In this document: in pieces, positions 23,911-33,938 of the stretch
Position numbering within the stretch: the stretch's first letter is position 1
Layout of the letters: every line of letters starts with the position of its first letter
Origin: Asterochloris sp. CNOR1
Taxonomy: Eukaryota > Chlorophyta > Trebouxiophyceae > Trebouxiales > Trebouxiaceae
Reading direction: 5' to 3'
DNA length: 64,000 bases
Assembly: GCA_963969365.1 (NCBI GenBank)
Contig: OZ017746.1
Coordinates: forward strand, 3,410,001 to 3,474,000
The notes under the pieces: model-generated
Told to the model about the DNA's origin: nothing
What the model saw: only the letters and a program-made list of their open reading frames with translations
Database searches by the model: none
Made by a program: the position numbers and the translations under genes

Positions 23911-26900
23911 CTTTGATGTGGTGGTGACGTCATAGCCGTAGCGTTGCAGGTGGCTGCGCACACGGCACAGCAGCACCATGGTGGCTGCAGCCACAGCTGC
24001 AGCTGCAGACCTGCGCAAGAGACAGCCGGAGCACTTTCCCCCTGCAGCACATTCCTGGTTCAGACTGGGAAACGAGGAGCTGGGGGCACCCCTGCTGTGT
24101 GGTGTGTGCCACGACAGATTGGAGCCTGACAATCTTTTCCAGGTAGACTGCTGCTGTTCTGCATGGTGCAGTGTGCATGCCACTCCAGCAGCTTCCAAGA
24201 TATCACCCTCCAGGCATTGATGGGCACCAATGATTTGTTCTATTCGAGCTTGCTGGTTGTGCAGTGGAGCACCTGCACCCTTGACTCAGCGCAAGGCGTG
24301 GGCCATGACTGCTTTCGGGTTGGCTCAGCAAATGTGCATTGCCTGAGCCTTGCCCTGCCGTGATTGCAGCGCTGCCAGTGCTGTGAGGTTTGTGGAGAGC
24401 TGGTGCATGAGGGCTGCGCCCGCAGTTCGCCAGACGACTGCAAGCCAGTGGTGCTCAGCAGTAGTGACATGCACCACCTGTGGAAGCCGGCGGGCACCAT
24501 TTATGAGAGTCTGGAGGTGGGCCACTGGCACTTGTTCCTCTGTTGAAGCTTTCCCATGGGGCAGGGGTGTGTGCTCAGCCAAGTGTCTGGCTGTAAGCAA
24601 TAGACATGTGGACCTTGGTCTGTCGTCTGCCAGCTTGCCTCAAGGGAGCGTCTGGCCTCTTGTCAGCCTGTGTGCGGCACCAAACTTGTGACATGCTGCT
24701 TTGCTTGAGCATTTGACAGCCGCTGCGGCCTTCCTCTGCATGCTGCCCATGCACTAGAGCCTGCATGCAGCTCGCACAGGTTCCTGTTTTGACTGCAGGA
24801 GACGGTAGCTGCAGAACATAAGACCCTGAACTGCCTGTACTGCCGCAAGCCCTGCGAGACAGACCTTTTTGCCGTGGAGCCCATGTGGAGCTGCGTCTGG
24901 TGCTCAGCTGTGGCCCATGTGCGCTGCTATGACCACTGCCATCCCCAGGCAGGCCCGCCCAGCCAACAGGTGAACCTCAACTGAGACTGCAGAGTTGCCG
25001 GTGGCAGGCAATGCCTGGCACAAACAGCCAGCAAGGAAGACTTTGTCTATACATATTTACTTCTTCAGAGCTGTTATGGCTGGCTTGCGCAGGCTTAAGC
25101 AGGCTGATGCAGGGGGCGTGCGTGCGGGTACTGCATCGCTGTTCCAGGGCCACCCACCCTGTGCCTGCAGGAAGTGGCAGGCGGGGACCAGAAGGGTTCG
25201 GCAACAGGCAGGCAGGGTGCTGCTGGCCCCTCCCAGCCTGGCAGCGACACTGACCTGAGCCAGGATGAGGTGCTCCCCAAGGGGCGCCTGGACTGGGCGG
25301 CACAGCAGGAGGCGGCAGCTGGCAGGCAGGTGCCAGGACGTCTCAGCCTGGACCAGCGCATGGGGACAGTCAATGGCCACCACCCGTCTGTAGGGGAGGG
25401 AGGGGCAGCAAACAGAGGCACGAGGCACAGGTGCAGGGCGGCTGTCTGCCGTGGCAACGGGGTGCTATTGTGTGCTGCTGTGCCCCAAGAGGCTGGCATG
25501 AGCATGACTCTTTGCAGGAAGGGTGTTCCCACACTAGGGAGGTGCAGGGCAGCGTTCCAGGCCAGGTGCAAGGGGCTACCCTGCTGTGTCACAGCAGGAC
25601 TCAAGTGCTGATCTGCGCTGCTGAGCCTCGCAAAAAGTGAGCAACCTCGCCTGCATGACCTTGCTGCTCCTGAAATGGAATGCCCACAGCAGGGGACTCC
25701 CCCCGTTTGCCTGATAGAGAAAACCTGCCTGGTTGTGCAGGTGGGTAGCAGTCGTTCTTGACACATGCATGGGGCTCCTGCAGGAAGCACCGGCGCCAGC
25801 GCAGCACTGAGGACCCCCCGCCAGTGCCAGGCCTGCTGGAGGCGCAGCAGCGGCAGCGGGCAGCCACCACAGATGACGCTGCACGGCCTCTGGAGGAGTT
25901 CAAGGGTCAGCTTGCAGCACTGAGCCCATTGTGATGCACCTCTGAGCCCGAGGCAATGCATCCTCGTACCCACTGTAGGCCTGAGGAAGGCTTTAGGATG
26001 CGCGTCTTAGCTGGAGTTGCATGCATTTCTTTGAGTGTGTTGTGGTGCCAAGATGCAGTGAATGTGTTGTGGTGCCAAGATGCATTCGCTGAGTGCTGTG
26101 GCCCTGGACAAATGCTGTGATGCACCATTGAAGGCTGCAGCATTGAGTGGTGCTGCTGGTCACTTCAGGCAAATGCGTTCTTCAGGGAAGCCTTGCTGAG
26201 AGCATCTGCTGATGGTCTCAGGTCTGAGTGCTGCCCCTGTGCAGGCATGCAGCGTCGCACCTCCAGCTTTGGCGCAATGCTGTCAGCCCTGACGTCTGTC
26301 ATGGGCAGCGGTGTGGATGCCGGGAGCGACACTGACGGGCAGCTGCAGCCACGCAGGCAGCGGCGCAGGCTGCCGCTGCCCAGGCCTGCTGATGTGGCTG
26401 TCCTGGACAGGTGCCGGCTGGGACCTCACAGGTGGGGCAGGCTGCTGCTGCCCATGCCTTCTGACCTGACTGCGTGGGGCAGGTGCAGCCTGGGACCTCC
26501 CAGGTGGGGCAGGCCGCTGCTGCTCACGCCTCCTGATGTGGCAGATGCCGCTTGAACCCCACAGATGCAGTGGTCAGCCTGCTGATGCGGCTGCGCTGCA
26601 GAGGTGTCCTTCAGGATCCCGAGCCATATGGCCCTGAGAGCTGCTTGGTGCGGGACAGCATAATCGGGGCAGCACGCGGCTCGGCTGCAAGCCCTTTGCA
26701 AGGTGGTGCTGTGAGATGCTGTCCATCATCCCTCAGTTTATAGGGCTTTGAAGATCCCTGGACCTTGTGATGCAGGCATCAATGTGTGGTGCTGCCCTCA
26801 ATGACATTGTTGCAGCCAGCGCAGCCTGTCAGATCTGTGTGCCGCCTGACCTTTCTGGGGTTGCTCAAACTGGCCAAAGCAATGGCCTGCATGCCTGTGC

Positions 26901-29900
26901 CTGTGCCTGTGCCTGCAGGCGCCTGGTGCTGCCACCCTACTGTGTGAGGTACGAGCCTCCGCGGTCAGCGCAGAATCCAGTCACTCGCGGAGTACAGGAG
27001 GGGGTGCGCCAGTTCATTGCGCTCGGCAACCGCATAAAGGGGCGTGCACGGCGCAGAGGCAAGGCCAGGTGGGCTGCAGGAGCCTGATGCTGCGATGGCT
27101 GTCGTAGGGGCGGGCAGGCTCCTGTGCTGAAATGCTGCCGCTGCCGCTCTGCCAGGAAGCATCTTATGCGTCCAAAGGATTTTGGAGTCTGCTGATCTGT
27201 TCTTGTGGCAGCCACGACTGATGTGCGGGCTCTCCTGGGTTCCCACTCTGAGCCAAGCTTGCTGTGGGTGCCTCGGACACTGGTGGCCCCGAGCTTTGTC
27301 TGCTCAAATGAAGCATGCATTCTCCTCTGCGCAGGGGTGGGCGCGGTGGCGGTGCAGCAGGTGCACAGAGCGGCAGTGCTCAGGGCAGTGCAGGCAGTGA
27401 TGGGGAGACTGCACAGTCGCAGCTGCTGGATGTGCAGGCCATGGAGAAGCAGGCCAGCACCACCAGCCTGAGCAGCGGAGATGGCAGTCACAGGCCTGCT
27501 GCCTCGCTGGACCTACAGGGCAAGGAGGCTAGGCAGCCATCAGGGCAGGTCTGTCTGTCTCGTGCACACCCCGCAAGTGCGCTGTCTCATGGCCTCAAGT
27601 CCCAAGTACAGAACGCTCCAGACATGTGGGCGTGGGTCTTCAGACCTGCAGCCATGGCAGTGCTGCCTGGTACATGTGCAGCAGCTGTGCCTTTGCACCT
27701 CAGCAAGATGATGTGGAAAGGCACAGCAAGTAAGGCTGCTGCAGTGTGGGCACAGACAGTGAGGTGTCATCATCTGCGCCAGAACTTTGAGGGATGAGCA
27801 GCAGGGGGCCCTGCACAACGTGTAGCCTTGTAACACATGCCGACAGCCGGGTTCTTGTCTGCAGCCCAAGGCGTCCCTGGCGCGCAAGAGCCACTGGCTG
27901 GGGGGCTCTGCGGTGCACCGCGAGGACTTCAGGATTCTGAGCATGCCTGCCGGCGCAAGGCCTCTTCTTGTGTTTCTGTGAGCATGAGCCCAGCGCTGTC
28001 TTAGAGGTGCATGGCACACATGCTGCCATGACCTGCTTCCCCGCGCCTGGCAGCAGCAGAAGGCTCATATGTCCTACACTGGAAGGCTGCACTGCCACTG
28101 CTCAGCAGGGTAAGGCTCATGTCTCAGATGTGCACAATGGTCTGCCGAGTGATGATTGGCAGGGCTGCACCTGTCATGCGACTCTCAAGCTTGTGGCCTG
28201 TGCCTGTGCTGCAGCAACACAAAGAGCGGCCCCCAGATGGGTACTGTGGTACGGAGGAAGTTCCTGCGGTTGCTCAACCCGTTACAGGTCGGACAACCTG
28301 CAGGCCTTTTGTTCAAGCCAACATCTTACTGAGGCAGTGTTCGTGCTCGCCAGCTCGCACCATGCATTGGTGAATGACATTTGAGCCTTTGCACAGCTTG
28401 ATCAAGGCTGCTCTGATCTATAAGGATGTTTTGAGCACCTCTACCCCACCTCGCTGGCTGTGCTGAAGTTGAACATGATAAGACTCCTGGGGGCAGCTAT
28501 GGTTACCATGGACAGCCTTGTCAGCACGCGAGGCAAGTGCCTGCAGGTTGTGGAGCTGCCACGGGAGAAGCCTGAGCCTGCGCTGGCCCTGTTTGCGGAC
28601 GTGCCAGGCCTGCGGGTGCTGGTGGTGGGCGGGGACGGCACTGTCGGCTGGGTTCTGTCCTGCATCGATAAACTGATGGTGAGGGACCCCATCTTGACGT
28701 GATGGCGGGCTCAGCTGCCATACTGGACTGTAGACTTGTACGTTCTTTGGTCAGACAATGAGGGACAAGCACCTGCTTGCGCTTGTGGCAGCTGTGCAGC
28801 ATTGTGACAGAGGGACTCCTGGAGCCTGACCTGCATTGAAAGGCTCAGGGCGAGGACTCCTGCCTGGGCTGACCTAGGGCACTTTGACTTCAAAAGCGCA
28901 GTCCCAGGGACTGCAGACAGCGGACGGTAAGTCCTGTGCGTCTCATGCGGTGCTGAGGCATCCTCTGTGCAGCATATCTGGTCTCTGCTGCATCTAGCCT
29001 GCATGACTAACACATCCACGGTTGCACCTCTCAGGCTGAAAGAGCAGAGGGCGAGGCTGCCAGGAAAGCAGCAGAGACAACACAGAGGGAGAGCGAGAAT
29101 GCCAGGAAGTCTGCAGAGACTGAGAGTGGCAGGACTGATGAGGTCTCCCCTCTCCAGGCTGTGCTTGAGCAGCAGAGCACTGCCACATCTGGACCTGAGT
29201 CAGCAGCTGACAGCAAAGGTGTGCAGGCTGCCTTCGCATGCACTGCACAGGTTATGATGCAGCAGGGCACACTCCTGTCTGGGCCCAAAGCAGCAAGCAC
29301 CCACAAAGGTGTCCCTGAAGCCAGTGCATGACGCGGCCGCTCGTGCCCCAGACTGACACGATACAGTCACTGCATCTTCAGGCCGGTCAGCAATGGCGAG
29401 CTGAGGCATGTCACCTCGTGCACATGTCACTGCCTCAGAAGAGCAGATCTGGACCCATGAGGCACTGCTGCTCACTTCTCGTCTGCATCTGCTGCAGGCT
29501 GGCCCCAGCAGGCAGATGGCAGAGCAGGGCCGCTGGTTGCGCAGTCACAGCCTGCCCTGCAGCCGGCCCCCGGGGAGTGGACGCCTCCCCCAGTGGGTGT
29601 GCTGCCCCTCGGGACCGGCAATGACTTGGCACGCTGCCTCAACTGGGGGGGCGGCCTGTTTGCCTTCAAGCAGCATGGCCTTGCAGCTGTGCTGCGCGAC
29701 ATTGAGCACAGCACCATTGCCCTGCTGGACAGGTCAGGTCTGGCATCAGCTTTTGAGGCTGCCTTTGTAGCCTTCAAGCAGCATGGCCACCCAGCGGTGC
29801 TGTGCAACATGCAGCGCAGCGCCAGTGCATCAGGGGTTTGGTCCGGCATCAAGCATTGGTGTTTGCCTTGGGAAGTCTGTTGGCACCTGTCATCAGGCCG

Positions 29901-32080
29901 CGCACTGTTTTGCAAGGTATCTCATGGCAGCAGTGTGACGTCAGAGAGCCTCAATGCATCTTGCGATGATTGCATTCCGTGACTGGCTGCAGATGGACAA
30001 TCAGCATTGATACTGATGTTGCCAAACAGCAGGAGGAGAGCAAGCCTCCACCCCTGAAGCGCTCCACCAGCATTGCGGGCAAAGTCTTTGAGTCCAGGAT
30101 TCAGGTGACAGATTGCACCTGCACGTCAGAAGGTACAGAAGCAACTTTGAGTGCCTGCAGGCAAGACAGGCTCGCCTGGCCCCACCAGAACACGATGTCT
30201 TCGATCTCTTCCTGCTGACTGCAGCCCATTACTTTGTGCTCATCCTGTTTCTGTCTGGTCTGCAGCACTGCCATTAATGACCCATGTCCGCGCTCACCTC
30301 CTCCTGTCAGCAGCCTGCCACTCAGGCTCAGGTCTGAGCCAAACCTGTTTGTCTTCTGGTCTGCAGCCTGCCACTCAGAAGGCCATGAACAACTACCTGG
30401 GCATTGGTGTGGACGCCAAGGCTGCTTTAGACTTCCATCACATCCGTGAGCAGTACCCGTCATGGTTCAGGGGCCAGGTGAGCCCATCTGCCTTCACACT
30501 TCACGAGCCAGGGGGGTAGTGGGCTTGTCATCATGCATTGCTGTCGCAGTTCAAGTGTCAGCAGGGCCAGAGCAGCATGCATTTGCCTATAGGTTGGGCA
30601 GAGGCCAGGTGGGCTGCATGAGCTGCATGGAGATGTGAATAGGTGTGAAAAGCATGAAGGAGCCTGTCACAGAGTCTCGTCAAGACGCAGGCTGAATCTG
30701 CCTCTGTCTGGTGCTGTCTGGGGCAGCTCCGGCGCGAAGCAGTGACAGCATCAGGTGTTGTCACACTGTTGTGAGCCTGAGCAGGCTGCGTACTTGACAT
30801 GCTTTACGTGCCTGTGTTGGGGCATACTCTCTTGCACAATGCAGGCTCTGCTGTGCGCACTCAATGCCTCCTATGCTACCTGGCACCCTCTGCAGATCAT
30901 CAACAAGCTGTGGTACACCGGCTTGGGAGCGCGAGAGATCGTGCAGCATTCGGCTGCACGGCTGTCTCGGCGGCTGCAGGTGTGTCAGCTATGTATGACT
31001 TTCATTTGTGCAGCTGGCAGCAAAGACCTGCACATGCTTGACCAATGCTGCTGCTGCTGAGCAGCCTCCTTGCCATTGACTGGCCGCCATGACCACTCAC
31101 TCATGTTTCCTTGGCTGGTTCACCCACCCTTGCTGGATTACTATCTGGACCTGTTGCTGCACAGCATTTGACTTCCACTGCAGATCGAATGCGACGGGCA
31201 GATTCTGCCCCTGCCAGATGATATTGAGGGCATCCTGCTGTGCAACATCAACAGCTACATGGGGGGCGTGGACCTGTGGGCCTCTGGCCTCAGCACTGGG
31301 CCCATGACTCAGGGGGTGCAGAGCACCTGCGATGGCAAACTGGAGGTATGTGCCCCAGCTGAACAGGTTCTTGAACCTGAACAAATTTTGCTCGTGGGTC
31401 CGTCTGCAAGTCTTGGATATGGCTGCGCCCCTCTGCTGGGCCAGCAAGGCTCCCCTGATGCAGGCAGCAACCTGGATGTTTGCTGTGCTGCAGGTCGTAG
31501 GCGTGTATGGCAGCTGGCACCTGGGACAGCTGCAAGTGGGCCTGTCGCGTGCCAAGCGCCTGTGCCAGTGCAGCCGGGCACGCATCATCACCAAGGAGAC
31601 CCTGCCCATGCAGGTCTGCAGCCTGTTGCGCACATTGCCTGTGACCTGCTGTGACTGCCAGCTGCTTCCCAACCCAGCCTTAGCATGCAGTTTGTCTACA
31701 GATGTGCTGTAAACATGACTAGGGCTGCTATATCTCAAGGCTGCGGCACAGATCAGCACCTGGCTTGGCCAGCAATGCATCTCAAGCAGTGTCATGCCAA
31801 GGCTGCTGAAGGCGTGTCCCTTCGGCCGCAGCTCAACATCGCCCTACCATGCCTGCAGTGTGATGGGGAGCCCTGGAAGCAGGCGCCAGCCCAGCTGGAC
31901 ATCACTCTCAAGTCTGTGAAGGCCCACATGCTCAGGCGCCTGGACTCAGAGCCCCTTGCCCAGATGGCTCGCACAGTTGCTGATGTGCTTGATGCCTGTG
32001 TGACAGACAATGTCATAACGCCAGCCCAAAAGCACCGAATCACTACAGACCTGGCTGCCAAGCTGCATCCCTTGGGCTGA
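23637..32080 (+). CDS. Diacylglycerol kinase with N-terminal membrane anchor and two C1 domains
   Basis: Phosphorylates diacylglycerol to phosphatidic acid with ATP. Exons: 23637-23698, 23950-24142, 24370-24516, 24799-24969, 25171-25430, 25784-25905, 26245-26410, 26919-27068, 27335-27548, 27865-27977, 28215-28287, 28547-28678, 29035-29218, 29498-29732, 29993-30104, 30367-30477, 30896-30979, 31184-31345, 31494-31613, 31859-32080; total 3,033 nt, 1,010 residues. Order: a hydrophobic anchor ([19 protein letters not shown]), two Cys/His C1 domains (about 60-120 and 160-185), a long Ser/Arg-rich linker, then the catalytic domain with [24 protein letters not shown] and [20 protein letters not shown]. 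The accessory domain follows, with [30 protein letters not shown] and [10 protein letters not shown]. This is plant cluster I architecture, but with a 250-residue linker and an extra acidic insert. The first exon is the least certain; ATG 23978 in exon 2 is an alternative start. Confidence 0.93.
26418..26525 (+). repeat. 72-bp-spaced tandem duplication next to a splice donor of DAG kinase
   Basis: A block beginning CTGGGACCTC at 26418 recurs at 26490 with few changes, including the run GGTGGGGCAGG and a CTGCTG tract. Each copy follows a potential donor (CAG|GTG). The first donor, after 26410, is the one that keeps the reading frame. Confidence 0.7.
29662..29820 (+). repeat. Partial duplication of DAG kinase exon 14 into the next intron
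   Basis: About 51 bases of coding sequence at 29662-29712 (protein [16 protein letters not shown]) are repeated in the following intron at 29770-29820 ([16 protein letters not shown]). The offset is 108 bases, a multiple of three. The copy has diverged and sits after the donor at 29733. Confidence 0.8.
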
Positions 32081-32218
32081 GGGGGAGGAACTGACAGTGT
32101 TATGTTCATCATTGTTACACGACAGAACGCAGGATCAACGATCGCTTGAGAGCTTTACAGTGGAGTGCTTGACGCACAGTCATGCATGCATGTTCATTGT
32201 TGCTTCTGTCAGAACACC

Positions 32219-33938
32219 CTACGGCGTTTGTCCATTCCCCTCCGCTATTTTGCGGAATTCCTCAAGTGCAAATTCAGCATGCTCAAGATCTTCCAGCAGG
32301 TTGCGATAGTCACCGGCCAGCTCCATAAATTCTTGACCCAGGGGCTCATACTGGGACAGGCAGGCTGTCAACTGCAAGAGTCAACACACTTTGAGCAGAT
32401 GGTGAGCGCCGCACACACTGACATCTTTACCATGCACAGCACAAGTTGTTGTTGAAAGCACACGTGATGCTGGGCCCTCACCTGCTGGTCTTTGCTTTTC
32501 AGCTGGTGCATCTCCTCATCCAGGTGGCCAGCAATAGATTCCATCGCAGAAACACTATCCTGGGTGTATGTGGCTGACAACAGCTTGCTCTCCATAGCCT
32601 TGAGCTTTGTGGCCATGTGGCTGCTCTGCGCAGTGAGCAGGCTGCACTGCGCCTGGTCAGCAGCCTGCGCCAGGAAGTTGCAAAGAGTGGATTACTCAGC
32701 AATCTCATCATCCTACCAGATTTTGGGGTGACTGGTGCTGAGCAGCAAAACAGATCTGTCACGCCCAGCCCATCAACAAACCCCGAAGTCATGCAGCAAC
32801 TATTTACTCACCTGCTGGCTGCCCAGTTTGTGGTCATGCAGCAGAGTCACAAGACCCTCCACCAGGTCCCTTAGGGTGTGCAGATGCTGTGCTGCCAGCC
32901 CTGCCTGCGCCTGCTGGCCCTGCAGCAGCTCCTCCTGCCCCTGCTTCACAGACTGCACCAGCGCCACAACGTGCTCTGGCAGCTGGGACAAAGGCCCTGC
33001 AACCCAGGAGGTGGCGTTGCAACACGGTGAGGCAGTCATGTGTTGCCTCAGCAGGCACTCAGCCAGCAGGCTGATGTACGGCACAATTTTGTATGGCTGC
33101 TGCCCCCCAAGAAGCAGGTCCACTGCACCTCAGCAGCTGTGCCCGTCATTTGGAGTCAGGCGATCCTCACCCTGGTGCTCAGTCCACTCTGCCAGCTGCT
33201 GCGCCTGAGCCTTCAGACGACTCTCCAGCTGCGGCAGCAGCGCTTGGCAGCCTTTCTGCAGTGTGGGCTCCAGCAGTCACGTCACTAAAGAGCCTGAGCA
33301 GATCTGCAGGTAACCGGCACTGGACTCTGGCATGTTACCTGAGTCCGTTTCAATTCAGGCATCTGCACAGCCAGCAGCTCCTGCGGCTGCACGCCTAGCA
33401 GGTGGTCTGCAGAACTGACAGCCAGGGCCTGGCTTGTGAATACTGCTGCAGAGGCTGCCTTTAGAGACGAGCCTGGCAGCCTCAGCTTGTGCATACCCCT
33501 AGTCACCTGCAGCAACAGCCTCTGCTGTTGATGTGGAAGCCAATGTGTGGGATGCTCTTGAGGCAGAGACAGTGTCACACCTGCATGCCATGCAGTGCCG
33601 CCTGGTACACTTGGTGGTTGCAGAGGAAGCCCCGCCGCCGCAGCGCCTTGTCATACTTTGTGGGACTGCCTGCTACAGCCATGCAGCTGTGTGCATCCGT
33701 CACAAGGCTTTGCAGAGCGCTCCACAGAGTCAAATGGTCCCAGTACCTGCATGCAGCTAACAGCAATCAACAGTCCTGGCACAAGGAGGATGTCAGCCTG
33801 AATACAAAGGCCGGACCTGAGGCCTCCTTCTATTGATGCGGTGGCCATTCCCGAGATCTGAAGTGTGGCAGCTTTGGTCAACTTTTGTTTCGACTGGTCA
33901 GCTGAACGTTGCTTGGCAAAGCTGACAGCAGGGGCCAT
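32219..33938 (-). CDS. HAUS4: HAUS augmin-like complex subunit 4 (AUG4)
   Basis: Subunit of the augmin complex, which recruits gamma-tubulin to existing microtubules for branching nucleation in spindles and, in plants, the phragmoplast. Exons: 33938-33817, 33746-33581, 33506-33339, 33255-33171, 32996-32812, 32664-32482, 32371-32219; total 1,062 nt, 353 residues, close to human HAUS4. Landmarks are YWDHLTLWSALQSL near the N terminus, QALLPQLESRLKAQAQQLAE, long helical segments, KLKAMESKLLSATYT and the C-terminal YEPLGQEFMELAGDYRNLLE then HAEFALEEFRKI, which resembles the end of animal and plant HAUS4. The assignment rests on recalled family features, not a search. ATG 33938 overlaps the ATG of the next gene; ATG 33848 would give 323 residues. 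Convergent with DAG kinase, 138 bp between stops. Confidence 0.75.
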
